A DNA stretch of 64,000 nt, from assembly GCA_019638495.1 (NCBI GenBank), contig JAHBTQ010000001.1:372001-436000 (forward strand), in the 5' to 3' direction. Shown piece by piece: positions 53,596-61,943 of the stretch (its first letter is position 1; each line of letters starts with the position of its first letter). The notes beneath the pieces are model-generated. The model ran no database searches, was not told the origin of the DNA, and was given only the letters and a program-made list of their open reading frames with translations. Both the position numbers and the translations under genes were made by a program. The stretch is from Taibaiella sp. Its GTDB lineage: Bacteria; Bacteroidota; Bacteroidia; Chitinophagales; Chitinophagaceae.

Positions 53596-56025
53596 CTAAA
53601 ACTCAAACAATAGCTTCACATTCAGCAGCCTTGTAGTGAGGCGATTGGGGACAGCATATTGGGCGCTGGTGCTTTGGTCTTGTACCCATGTATAGGAAAG
53701 CGTGTTCTGTATGCTTAGCAGGTTAAAGACCTCCAGGCTGCCCCATATCTTCTTTATGTTGTTGAAGAAGCTGTGTGCATGATATTCCTTCTTGTCACCA
53801 TCCAGAAGGAGAGCACTGAAGCCTATGTCTACACGCTTATAGTCGGGCAAGCGAAGCACGTTCTGAAACAGTTGTCCGTTTGGCGGAGCTACAGGCAGGC
53901 CGCTGCTGTAGAGCATATTGATGTGGGCCTTGAAGTTCTTGTTCTTTTGCAGGTAGTCTTCGAAATACATACCCAGCATAAAGCGCTGGTCGGTAGGCAT
54001 AGGGAAGTAGTTGTTGTAGCCCGCTATTGATGGACTGTCTATTACCTTCTGCTGTGCCTTCATCATCCCCAGGCTCACCCAGCTGGTAGCACCTTCCACC
54101 AGCTCTCCGTAGAGGCGCACTTCTCCGCCCTTCACATTGCCAATCGCGTTGTTCTTGCCGGTATAGCGTATGCGAACATTATCGTAGCGGTATGGATCCA
54201 GGTCCCAAAGATCTTTATAGTATGCCTCGCCCGTTACCTTGAACTGCCTGCGTAGCATTTTGAAGTTATAGTCTGTGCCAAGGACATATTGTATCGACTT
54301 TTGCGCCAGTAGCTGTTTGTTCACACCGCCGGTGGGAGTGCGCATCTCGCGGTAAAAAGGTGGCTGCACATATTTTCCTACCGATGCTTTCAGTATGATG
54401 TCGCGCTTGCGGCTGCGTGGTCTGTAGGACGTTTGCAGGCGCGGGCTTAGTATAAATTCATCGTTCAGGAAGCTATGATTGAAGCGCACACCCGCAGTTG
54501 CCGTGAACCGGCCTGAGTCAAAGCGGATATAGTCCTGCAGGAATCCGCTAAGGCGCATGTAGTTGAAGGATGCAGAAGAATGAAAGAACCTGGCGATCTT
54601 CAATTCATTAGGATCGTAGGGCTGGGAGAAGCCGGCAGAGTCTCGGCGCTCCCACTCGTGCAGGTCATCACCTATGGATGTGACAGTAGTGTTTGTTCCA
54701 AACTGTATAAGATGATTGCCAGCTTCGTAGGAAGCCCGTGCGCCCATATCGCCCACATTTACGTTGAGGTAGTTGCGTGCAAAGTTCTGTATGCCACCAG
54801 CGCCGAGGTAAGTCTTTATCTGGCCAAAATCACGCTTGCTCATATCCGTCTGCAACTCGCCCAGCAGGTAGTAGCCCGTTATGTCATAGGTCTCGTATTC
54901 ATTGGTCTGAAAGCCGGATGCCAGGAACTTCATGCGAAATTTAGAGCCCTCCTTGTGATATGCAGCAGACACACCCCCAAAGCGCGAATCGAACTGGTCG
55001 AATTCGCCTCCCTGGTAGGCAATGGTGAGCAGGTAGGCCTGGTTAAGCACGCCAAAGCTGCTCGATGCACTCTCCGGGAAGAATGTAAATCGGTTACGCG
55101 CATAGTTGAGTATTCCCTCCAGCTCCCAGCTCTTACCCGCGCGGTAGTTTACCAGTCCCTGCACATCTGTGAACGACGGATTGTAAATACCCTTTGTCGG
55201 TTGCGCTTTTAGCACATACTGGTTGCTCTTCTGGCGGGCGCCCAGCAGCCACGTAAGGCGCTGGTCTTTCGTAGCCCCTTCCAGGTGCAGACTGGCACCG
55301 AGCAGGCTGGTAGTTACCGAGCCGCCAAATTGCTTTGGGCGCTTGTAGCTCACATCCAGCACGCTGGCCATTTTGTCGCCATACTTTGCCTGGAAGCCCC
55401 CTACTGAGAAGTTTACGTTGGCCACAAGGTCAGAGTTCACAAAGCTCAGGCCCTCCTGCTGGCCGGTGCGCACCAGGAAAGGACGGTATATCTCAAAGTC
55501 ATTTACATACACCAGGTTCTCATCATAGTTGCCGCCACGCACATTGTATTGGGATGTAAGCTCATTGTTAGAGCCCACAGCCAATTTTATCATGCCCTCT
55601 ATGCCCCCTACCACACTTGGCATATACACTGCCTTGGTAGGGTCCAGGTAAACAGAGCCGGCCTCCCCACGCTTCTTCTGATCACGTATCACCACATCGC
55701 CTATTATAGTGGCTTTGTTGATGTCCAGTACTATGTCTATGGTACGGGTACTGCCAGGTAGCAGTTTCAATGTGCGGCGTGTAGCTATGTAGCCGGTGCT
55801 GTAGTACACTACGGTCACTTCCTTGTCTGTTGGTATTCCTAACCAGTAATATCCCTTTTTATCGGTATAAGTACCCATACCGGTAGCCTCATCGGCCACC
55901 AGGGCGCCTTCTATCGGCTTGTCCCGGTCGTCGCGGATAATGCCGGCCACATGGGCCTGCTGGCACCAGGCGGCAAGGGTAGTGAGCGACAGGGCTATAA
56001 GCAGGAATATCTTCTTGTTCAGCAT
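53596..56025 (-). CDS. TonB-dependent receptor with carboxypeptidase-like N-terminal domain
   Basis: A 809-residue outer-membrane receptor from the ATG at 56025; the codon before it is TTG. After the signal peptide (ALSLTTLAAWCQQ) comes a CarboxypepD_reg-like domain (AGIIRDDRDKPIEGALVADE, about 28-110). The plug region follows (IVIRDQKKRGEAG ... YNVRGGNYDENLVYVNDFEIYRPF). The rest is a 22-strand-type barrel ending in LLNVKLLFEF with terminal Phe. No SusD-like partner is adjacent, so it is not a typical SusCD glycan pair; iron or cofactor uptake is equally possible. Confidence 0.9.
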   Translation of the reverse strand: MLNKKIFLLIALSLTTLAAWCQQAHVAGIIRDDRDKPIEGALVADEATGMGTYTDKKGYYWLGIPTDKEVTVVYYSTGYIATRRTLKLLPGSTRTIDIVLDINKATIIGDVVIRDQKKRGEAGSVYLDPTKAVYMPSVVGGIEGMIKLAVGSNNELTSQYNVRGGNYDENLVYVNDFEIYRPFLVRTGQQEGLSFVNSDLVANVNFSVGGFQAKYGDKMASVLDVSYKRPKQFGGSVTTSLLGASLHLEGATKDQRLTWLLGARQKSNQYVLKAQPTKGIYNPSFTDVQGLVNYRAGKSWELEGILNYARNRFTFFPESASSSFGVLNQAYLLTIAYQGGEFDQFDSRFGGVSAAYHKEGSKFRMKFLASGFQTNEYETYDITGYYLLGELQTDMSKRDFGQIKTYLGAGGIQNFARNYLNVNVGDMGARASYEAGNHLIQFGTNTTVTSIGDDLHEWERRDSAGFSQPYDPNELKIARFFHSSASFNYMRLSGFLQDYIRFDSGRFTATAGVRFNHSFLNDEFILSPRLQTSYRPRSRKRDIILKASVGKYVQPPFYREMRTPTGGVNKQLLAQKSIQYVLGTDYNFKMLRRQFKVTGEAYYKDLWDLDPYRYDNVRIRYTGKNNAIGNVKGGEVRLYGELVEGATSWVSLGMMKAQQKVIDSPSIAGYNNYFPMPTDQRFMLGMYFEDYLQKNKNFKAHINMLYSSGLPVAPPNGQLFQNVLRLPDYKRVDIGFSALLLDGDKKEYHAHSFFNNIKKIWGSLEVFNLLSIQNTLSYTWVQDQSTSAQYAVPNRLTTRLLNVKLLFEF

Positions 56026-56059
56026 CAACAGTGACCTCTATAACGAAATGAAAATAAGA

Positions 56060-56713
56060 TTATTTCCCTGCCTCCTTTAATTTTTTTATGGTCTCTGTGG
56101 GGTTTGGTGAGGCAAAAACAGTGTTGCCGGCCACCAGTACATCAGCACCAGCGGCTATGATGTCGCCTGCATTTTCCAGAGTCACACCACCGTCTATCTC
56201 TATGAGGGTACACGCGCCTGCGTTTGTAATGATCTCTTTTGCCCTACGGATCTTGTTGTAGGTGAGCGGCAGGAACTGCTGGCCACCAAAACCCGGATTA
56301 ATGCTCATTACCAATAGCAGGTCTATTTCGTGTATGATATCGGCCACCATATCTACCGGCGTGTGCGGATTTATGGAAAGACCTGCTTTCATACCCAGTG
56401 CACGAATGCTGGTAAGCGTGCGGTGGATGTGGTATCCTGTTTCGTAGTGTACTGTCAGGTAGTCGGCTCCTGCTTTCTTAAAGTCGGCCAGGTAGCGTTC
56501 CGGCTGCTCTATCATCAGGTGCACATCAAATGTCTTGGTAGCCACCTTTTTCATCTGCGCAATTATGGGCATGCCATAGCTGATGTTGGGCACAAACTGG
56601 CCATCCATCACATCGAGGTGAAACCAGTCGGCCTCACTGTTATTGATCATTTCTATTTCTGCTCCCAGTTTCAGGAAGTCGGCAGAGAGCATTGAAGGAG
56701 CTATTATTGGCAT
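56060..56713 (-). CDS. rpe: Ribulose-phosphate 3-epimerase
   Basis: A 217-residue TIM-barrel enzyme that interconverts ribulose 5-phosphate and xylulose 5-phosphate. Active-site blocks are SMLSADFLKLG, HLDVMDGQFVPNIS with the metal-site His and Asp, DVHLMIEQPERY, LLVMSINPGFGGQQF, and EIDGGVTLENAG with the second catalytic Asp. It lies downstream of the TPR lipoprotein gene on the same strand, separated by a repeat tract. Confidence 0.95.
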   Translation of the reverse strand: MPIIAPSMLSADFLKLGAEIEMINNSEADWFHLDVMDGQFVPNISYGMPIIAQMKKVATKTFDVHLMIEQPERYLADFKKAGADYLTVHYETGYHIHRTLTSIRALGMKAGLSINPHTPVDMVADIIHEIDLLLVMSINPGFGGQQFLPLTYNKIRRAKEIITNAGACTLIEIDGGVTLENAGDIIAAGADVLVAGNTVFASPNPTETIKKLKEAGK

Positions 56714-56718
56714 TTCTT

Positions 56719-56819
56719 AGGAATTAGGAATTTGTAATTCGGAATTGGGATTGTTATCTATTTTGGATTTTTCGCCTTGGAATTTGCTCTTGGAATTTGG
56801 ATTTTTCGCCTTGGAATTT
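56719..56819. repeat. AT-rich GGAATT tract with a 24-base direct repeat
   Basis: The tract starts with GGAATT-type words (sharing GGAATTGGGATTGTT with 30971-31008). It ends with two exact 24-base copies at 56762-56785 and 56796-56819, each beginning TTTGGATTTTTCGCC. The second copy abuts the stop codon of the TPR gene. Confidence 0.75.
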
Positions 56820-57842
56820 CTAGAGTGCTTTGAGTCGTTTCAGCGCCAGCTTCGGCTTTTCAAAACTTGTATCCAGCCGGTATGCAGTGCGGTAGTCGCG
56901 TATGGCATTGGCCATACTATCCATCATCTCTGCACACAGGCCTCTATTATAATATGCTGCGGGATAGCCTGGTTCTGTTTTTACCACCATATTAAACTGC
57001 CTCCAGGCTTTTTCTATGGAGTCTTCCTGCATCAGCAAGTAACCCATGTTAAACAAGGCCTCTGTAAAAGAGCGGTTCTTTATGATGGCCCTACGGTATT
57101 CCGCCTTTGCCCGTGCTACATTTCCCATCTGCTGAAAGAAAGTGCCGCGGGCATAGATAGGAAACACATCTGTGGTGTCCATAGCATAGGCGTTGTCCAG
57201 GTAGCGCATGGCTATAGAGTCGCCCTTGGCTCCATAGAGCAGGCCCAGTTGAATCACCGCATCTCTATGGTCTGGCTGCACCTGCACCGCAGTAAGGAAG
57301 TTAGAAATAGCCTTGGCCGTGTCCTTGGCATCTTTATAGATCATTCCCTTCAGGAAATAGGCCTCGGGGTCGTACACATTCTTACGCAGTACTATGTTTA
57401 TCTCTTCAAACGCCCTGGGATAGTCCTGCAGGTACAGGAACAGCTTTGCTATTTTCAGGTGTGCCTGCCGATCGTCGGGTTTCTTCGCAATGGCTTTTTG
57501 TATCCACTCCAGCGCACCATTCAGGTCTTTTGCCTCAAACAGCAGGTCGCCCACAGCGCTGTAATACTCGGCACGATTGCTATCCAGCGACACTGCCTTT
57601 TTATAGTCGCTAAGGGCCAGGCTGTCCAGTCTCATTTTTTGCAGCGTGCGGCCGCGCTGATAGTAAAGCACCGGGTCGCCGGGGCTTTTCTTTATTTCGT
57701 CCGTTATGGGGCGCAGGTTGGGGTTCTCCTCCAGTACAGGGTCGGTATCGGTATAGGTGGCAACAGGTTTGTTACCGCCACACGCAGTGAAAAGTACTAT
57801 AGCTATGAGGAATGGAAAATACTGTATCCATGCACATTTCAT
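56820..57842 (-). CDS. TPR-repeat lipoprotein
   Basis: A 340-residue lipoprotein with lipobox FTAC (Cys21). From about residue 55 to 335 it is built of tandem TPR units, for example PVLYYQRGRTLQKMRLDSLALSDYKK, AYFLKGMIYKDAKDTAKAISNF and AYYNRGLCAEMMDSMANAIRDY. About eight repeats are visible. TPR lipoproteins commonly scaffold envelope complexes; no partner is evident. A -7 box lies only four bases before the ATG. Confidence 0.88.
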   Translation of the reverse strand: MKCAWIQYFPFLIAIVLFTACGGNKPVATYTDTDPVLEENPNLRPITDEIKKSPGDPVLYYQRGRTLQKMRLDSLALSDYKKAVSLDSNRAEYYSAVGDLLFEAKDLNGALEWIQKAIAKKPDDRQAHLKIAKLFLYLQDYPRAFEEINIVLRKNVYDPEAYFLKGMIYKDAKDTAKAISNFLTAVQVQPDHRDAVIQLGLLYGAKGDSIAMRYLDNAYAMDTTDVFPIYARGTFFQQMGNVARAKAEYRRAIIKNRSFTEALFNMGYLLMQEDSIEKAWRQFNMVVKTEPGYPAAYYNRGLCAEMMDSMANAIRDYRTAYRLDTSFEKPKLALKRLKAL

Positions 57843-57846
57843 GGCG

Positions 57847-57854
57847 CAAAAATA
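57847..57854 (-). promoter_or_regulatory. -7 element (TATTTTTG) four bases from the start codon
   Basis: A full TAnnTTTG match on the minus strand separated by four bases from the ATG at 57842, the same spacing as at 2917. Its use would give a leaderless or nearly leaderless transcript. Confidence 0.3.
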
Positions 57855-57910
57855 GCGAAATGAGTAATGCGGCGGGGCGGAAGCGAGTAATAGGGCAATT
57901 CGTTAACAGG

Positions 57911-58231
57911 TCAGGCGGCTGAGTGCATAAACAGCCATTTGACAAAGACAGACAGGGCAACCCCTATTGCCCACACGATCAATACCGTCAGATAGGGTCG
58001 TCTTTGCCCGAATGTAGGGGTTCGTACGCTTCTTACCGTTGGGTCGGGTTGGTTGATGTTACTTTTGCCTACTATAAGCATGGAGCCCACCAACGATGCA
58101 ACGCCTATTGCCAGCAAACCAATCGTGAAAGTTTGGCTTTTTAACGGGAAGTATACCAGGCCAGATGACACACAGGCAATAGACACCCCTAACAGGGCAG
58201 TATATAGTACATATGCTGTGGTGCGCTTCAC
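57911..58231 (-). CDS. Small membrane protein, function unknown
   Basis: About 106 residues from a GTG at 58231; another GTG at 58258 would add nine residues. Three hydrophobic segments are seen (YVLYTALLGVSIACVSSGLVYF; FTIGLLAIGVASLVGSMLIVG; YLTVLIVWAIGVALSVFV), with a charged loop between the second and third. No family is recognised. It lies 51 bases after the OmpA-family gene on the same strand. Confidence 0.5.
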   Translation of the reverse strand: MKRTTAYVLYTALLGVSIACVSSGLVYFPLKSQTFTIGLLAIGVASLVGSMLIVGKSNINQPDPTVRSVRTPTFGQRRPYLTVLIVWAIGVALSVFVKWLFMHSAA

Positions 58232-58281
58232 GAGGCTAAGATAAGGCAAAGGACGCACGGTAGCCGCCGTGCGATCAGTTT

Positions 58282-59364
58282 CTACCTCGGCACAAACTCC
58301 ACCCTTCGGTTGGTTGCTTTATCCTGCTCGGTATTGCCTCTGCGCAGGGGTTTAGATTCCCCATAACCCTTGACGGTGAGCCGTGTGGCCGCCACGCCCC
58401 TGCCCACGAGGTAATCCCGCACCGCTTTAGCCCGCCGTTCTGAAAGCGCCTGGTTGTCCGCATCACTGCCATCGCTGTCAGTGTGGCCATCTATCTCCAG
58501 CCGCAATCGCCTGTTGGTTTGCAATACACCTGCCAGTTCATTGAGATAGGAATAGCTGCCGGGCTTTATGGTAGCGGAGGCCACATCAAACATAATTGCG
58601 TGTGTGCTCAACGTGCGCCCACGTAGCAATTGCTGCACCGGCTGCGCCTCGGGTCCAGTAGCTATTTGTATGTTTCGATACTTCACCGTGGCCCACCCAC
58701 CAAAGAGTATAGTGTCTATTGAATACCTGTAGTTCGGCTCGTTCAGCATCAGAAAACTATCAACGTATATCTTCAGATGGCCCTTGTAGTATGAGACTCC
58801 CACGTGGTGCCATGCGGCTGTGTCAAAACTAACGGGGTGGTCAACTATTATCCGAGTTTTGAGCTCACCTTTCGGCATATCTTCCACCTTCACCCCAAGG
58901 TGGGTGTGCAATGCACCTGCCCTGGTTATGGTAAAGGCAGACAAAATCCCGTTTTCCCAACCCTGGTTCCGTTGATCTTCACTTTTGTGCATCAGGCTTA
59001 TCTCGCTCAGGGCAAACGTGGTGGCCAGGTTAAACTCGCAGGAAAGCGTAAAACTATCCCGCATATACAGTGACAGATTCACCCTGGGGTGGAAGTAAAA
59101 GTAGGCTGTCTTTACTGCAAGACACTTTCCATCAGCACCCTCCTCTACCTGCCACTGAGTATTTTTAGGTGTTTGCCGCTCGGGAAGACTGGCCAGCCAC
59201 CACCAGTTCGCAGGGTTAGCTCCAGCCTCATCTCCTGAAAAGTCTTCAGCAAATACCACCACCTCTCTAGGCACAAATTGCTCTCGCAGGGCGTTTCGCC
59301 GCGTTTGGCTATTGGCCAGTAGCGAGCATGTAAGTAGAAAATAAAGCAGGCATATCCATTTCAT
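58282..59364 (-). CDS. OmpA-family protein with N-terminal LamG-like domain
   Basis: A 360-residue exported protein. The signal peptide is LLYFLLTCSLLANSQ. Residues about 35-235 are a concanavalin/LamG-like sandwich (FAEDFSGDEAGANPANWWWLA ... FTLSCEFNLAT ... YKGHLKIYVDSFLML). The C-terminal OmpA domain (about 250-360) has IMFDVASATIKPGSYSYLNEL, EIDGHTDSDGSDADNQALSERRAKAV and VKGYGESKP, with the Asp and Arg that hold peptidoglycan. It probably tethers the envelope while its sandwich domain binds a glycan or protein. Confidence 0.88.
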   Translation of the reverse strand: MKWICLLYFLLTCSLLANSQTRRNALREQFVPREVVVFAEDFSGDEAGANPANWWWLASLPERQTPKNTQWQVEEGADGKCLAVKTAYFYFHPRVNLSLYMRDSFTLSCEFNLATTFALSEISLMHKSEDQRNQGWENGILSAFTITRAGALHTHLGVKVEDMPKGELKTRIIVDHPVSFDTAAWHHVGVSYYKGHLKIYVDSFLMLNEPNYRYSIDTILFGGWATVKYRNIQIATGPEAQPVQQLLRGRTLSTHAIMFDVASATIKPGSYSYLNELAGVLQTNRRLRLEIDGHTDSDGSDADNQALSERRAKAVRDYLVGRGVAATRLTVKGYGESKPLRRGNTEQDKATNRRVEFVPR

Positions 59365-59397
59365 ATACCGAAATATACAAAATCGTATCGGGGTGAC

Positions 59398-59427
59398 ACA
59401 AAAAAAGGAGACCCGAAAGTCTCCTTT
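59398..59427 (-). terminator. Intrinsic terminator of the hemD gene
   Basis: On the minus strand a 9-bp perfect stem (AAAGGAGAC / GTCTCCTTT) with a 6-base loop is followed by a T-run, about 25 bases past the hemD stop codon. Confidence 0.85.
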
Positions 59428-59452
59428 GTATCAATTATCTGTTTGTAGCTTT

Positions 59453-60241
59453 CTATTTCTTACCGGCTGCCAGGAACAGTTCCAGTGCAGATACCATCGA
59501 CGGTGCGTTTGGCATCGGTGCTTTTATATCAAGCCTCATGCCAAAGTCTTCAATTGCTTTTGATGTAGTAGGCCCAAAGGCGCCTATCATTGTTCCGTTC
59601 TGCTTGAAAGAAGGGTCGAAGTCGAACAATGCCTGCACACTGTTTGGGCTGAAGAATACCATCAGGTCATACTCAGCCTTCATCACCGGGGCTATATCGT
59701 TGCTCACCATTCGGTAGAGCGTTACATCAGCATACTTAATGTTGTGCTTCTCCAGGTGGTTGGCAAGGTCGTTCTTACCGTTGTCAGATACAGGCAGCAG
59801 GTATTTTTCGCCCTTGTGCTTGCTGATCACGTCCTGCAGGCCGCCTGTGCTGCCATCGGCTGAGAAGAATACCTTACGCTTGCGGTACAGGATAAACTTC
59901 TGCAGGTAAAGTGCCACTGCTTCTGTGATACAGAAGTATTTCATATCCTGCGACACCTTTACCTTCAGCTCCTCGCATATGCGGAAGAAGTGATCTACAG
60001 CGTTGCGACTGGTGAATATGATTGCCGTAAATTCTGTGATGTCTACCCTTTGTTTCCTGAACTCTTTACCGGAAAGTCCTTCCACGCGGATAAAAGCGTG
60101 AAAGTCGAGCTCCAGTCCATATTTCTTTGCCAGGTCGAAATAGGGCGACTTGTCTGTTTCAGGGCGTGGTTGCGTGATCAATATACGGCTGACCTTCACT
60201 TCCTTTTTCTCTGCACCCTTTTTTTGAGCTACTTTGGCCAT
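59453..60241 (-). CDS. hemD: Uroporphyrinogen-III synthase
   Basis: A 262-residue HemD-type protein with a Lys-rich N-terminal extension of about 18 residues. The two-lobed fold is visible: ILITQPRPETDKSPYFDLAKKYGLELDF, then FTAIIFTSRNAVDHFF, then YLLPVSDNGKNDLANHLEKHNIKYADVTLY and VFFSPNSVQALFDF. It closes hydroxymethylbilane into uroporphyrinogen III in haem synthesis. The family is poorly conserved, but the pairing with DUF4271 54 bases upstream is a Bacteroidota hallmark. Confidence 0.85.
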   Translation of the reverse strand: MAKVAQKKGAEKKEVKVSRILITQPRPETDKSPYFDLAKKYGLELDFHAFIRVEGLSGKEFRKQRVDITEFTAIIFTSRNAVDHFFRICEELKVKVSQDMKYFCITEAVALYLQKFILYRKRKVFFSADGSTGGLQDVISKHKGEKYLLPVSDNGKNDLANHLEKHNIKYADVTLYRMVSNDIAPVMKAEYDLMVFFSPNSVQALFDFDPSFKQNGTMIGAFGPTTSKAIEDFGMRLDIKAPMPNAPSMVSALELFLAAGKK

Positions 60242-60295
60242 ATAAGAAGTCGGGGTATTTTCCGATGAACTGCCTCGTTAGGTAAATAATAGTAA

Positions 60296-61171
60296 TTAGT
60301 AAAACATTAATCCTTTTACCAATAATTTCATTAAAACAGCCAACGGTAACAATTCCGAGGCGCAAAGGTACATAAAAAAATGGAATCTGGAGTATTGGAA
60401 GAACGAGCCGAACACCTTCCACGACCTGAAATACCGGTTAAGCATCAACGCACCGGCCGCAATAAATGACAGGATCACCACCTGGTGAGCCACATTGTGA
60501 CTGGCAAAAGCAAGCACGATAATGAAGGGAAGCAGCGAGACAGACAGTACTTTATTTATCAAAAAAACATTGAAAAGGTAATGTTCTGTAATGCCTTCTA
60601 CCCTGAAAGCCCATCCACTGAAACGAACTGCCGCATATTTTATTATGTATATGACACCCGTGCCCACAATGAGCATAATAATGAGCAATGAGGGCGGAAT
60701 GACCCCTGAGCTATGGGGCGTAAAGAACTTCACCACATAATATATATATGCCCCGCCGGCAAATGCAAAGAAGGAGTTCATGAGGAAATTCTGCAAGCCC
60801 GAGCCCTGTAATTGGTCTTTTAGCTGGCGGTTTGCCAGCGTAGGATTCCAGAACGCCTTCCACAGGTTCATGAAGTAGCGCGTATCGGTATATCTTATCA
60901 ATCCCAGTATAAGGCACAGGAACAGCAGCAGGTAAAAGTCGGCCGTCTGCGACTTCATGATGTGGGGCGACTGGATGTCGCTGACCAGGTAGGGGCTTGA
61001 CAGCATGGAGTGCTCTGAAAGCAAGCTATCGTATAGCGTTTGTTCGTTGGCTGCGAGAGTAGCGCTATCCACAAACATCTCCGTGCCATACATAGTAATG
61101 CTCATAGTTGTCTGCGCGGGGGCAGGCAACATCATAAACAAAACCGCAAGCAACAAAAGGAGACACCTCAT
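60296..61171 (-). CDS. DUF4271 domain-containing membrane protein
   Basis: About 291 residues from the ATG at 61171, which opens a signal peptide (RCLLLLLAVLFMMLPAPAQ). A soluble segment of about 60 residues precedes roughly seven membrane helices. The FTPHSS and RYFRSWKVFGSFFQYSRFHFFMYLCASELLPLAVLMKL blocks are typical of DUF4271. The function is unknown; its near-constant neighbour hemD suggests a link to haem or to envelope processes. Confidence 0.8.
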   Translation of the reverse strand: MRCLLLLLAVLFMMLPAPAQTTMSITMYGTEMFVDSATLAANEQTLYDSLLSEHSMLSSPYLVSDIQSPHIMKSQTADFYLLLFLCLILGLIRYTDTRYFMNLWKAFWNPTLANRQLKDQLQGSGLQNFLMNSFFAFAGGAYIYYVVKFFTPHSSGVIPPSLLIIMLIVGTGVIYIIKYAAVRFSGWAFRVEGITEHYLFNVFLINKVLSVSLLPFIIVLAFASHNVAHQVVILSFIAAGALMLNRYFRSWKVFGSFFQYSRFHFFMYLCASELLPLAVLMKLLVKGLMFY

Positions 61172-61292
61172 TACCAGCCACAAAATTATACCTTCCCAGC
61201 AAGGCGATGCAGGCAAGCGCCCCGACTCACTATATATTTATCCACCGGATGTGTGAATATCGATTGCCACTAGAGAAAGTGACGATCTGCCA

Positions 61293-61661
61293 TTACAGCT
61301 CAAGCAAGATAACGTCTATTTCGTTTATCACGCCAAAACCCTTGTCTGCGGTAAGAATAGGCACTGACAGGGAAACGGCAGTTGCTGCAATAATTGCATC
61401 AGGCAACTTCAGAGACTATTTCTATCGAAGTTCTATCGTCAATTCCGTTATTTCTTGTGTGTGCGCTGCATGTACACATGTTGCCAGCATACTTCTAATC
61501 AGCGTGTCCTGCGCTTTTGTGATCCCTTTCTTACTCAACAACTCCATTTCCGTGACATAGGAGTAAATCCAGCGAGTATCCAGAAACTCATCAATAAGCG
61601 GGTGCTGGTCAAGTAGATATATAAAACAATTAGTGTCGGCGAGATAATTAATCCCATTCAT
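61293..61661 (-). pseudogene. PIN-domain toxin (VapC-like) with two in-frame TAG codons
   Basis: The frame reads a full PIN domain of about 122 codons from the ATG at 61661. NYLADTNCFIYLLDQHP carries the first acidic residue, VTEMELLSKKG the second, SLKLPDAIIAATA the third and ILTADKGFG the fourth. It is interrupted after ELTIELR by TAG (61422-61424), one Lys codon, and a second TAG (61416-61418), and then continues in the same frame to a TAA at 61293. All four metal-binding acids remain. The gene overlaps its antitoxin by 14 bases. It is probably a recently inactivated toxin; the truncated product alone lacks half of the active site. Confidence 0.85.
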
Positions 61662-61818
61662 AGCGAACGCTGTTTTGATAGGCAAGTCCGTCACCGAACT
61701 TTCCCTTCAACTTACCGTAAAAATCAGAAAGTGTAGGTCGCTTCTTGTTTTTTTGAAGGCGCTTCACAGCTGCATCAATCTCTTTCTTCCCGGCGCTCTT
61801 TTTGATAGTTATTACCAT
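61648..61818 (-). CDS. Antitoxin of a VapBC-like module
   Basis: A 56-residue gene upstream of and overlapping the PIN toxin. The N-terminus is basic (MVITIKKSAGKKEIDAAVKRLQKNKKRPT). The C-terminus, DFYGKLKGKFGDGLAYQNSVRYEWD, is the kind of extended tail with which antitoxins wrap their PIN partner. The first part probably binds the operator. The reading frame is intact although the toxin is broken. It stands 125 bases from the enoyl-CoA hydratase gene. Confidence 0.8.
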   Translation of the reverse strand: MVITIKKSAGKKEIDAAVKRLQKNKKRPTLSDFYGKLKGKFGDGLAYQNSVRYEWD

Positions 61819-61943
61819 AACAAGAAAATATTCTATTCAAGGTTAACCAAATTCTCACTCAAATCCGCGAATCACAACTGCCTACGGCAATCTATATTTA
61901 TGAAGGGCAGCCCGATCCTGATGAAGCCAAGTCCGAATTATCG

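Noticed and set aside
53596..56025. SusC of a polysaccharide utilisation locus
   Set aside because: The receptor is about 810 residues, shorter than typical SusC proteins, and has no SusD-like lipoprotein or glycan enzyme beside it.
56745..57863. A 372-codon plus-strand open frame
   Set aside because: It lies antisense to the TPR lipoprotein gene, whose repeats, lipobox and -7 box are convincing. The antisense product is rich in His, Cys and Val with no domain, as expected from a mirror frame.
61422..61661. A short intact PIN protein ending at the first TAG
   Set aside because: The product would lack the third and fourth active-site acids, which are present in frame just downstream, so a broken longer gene explains the sequence better.
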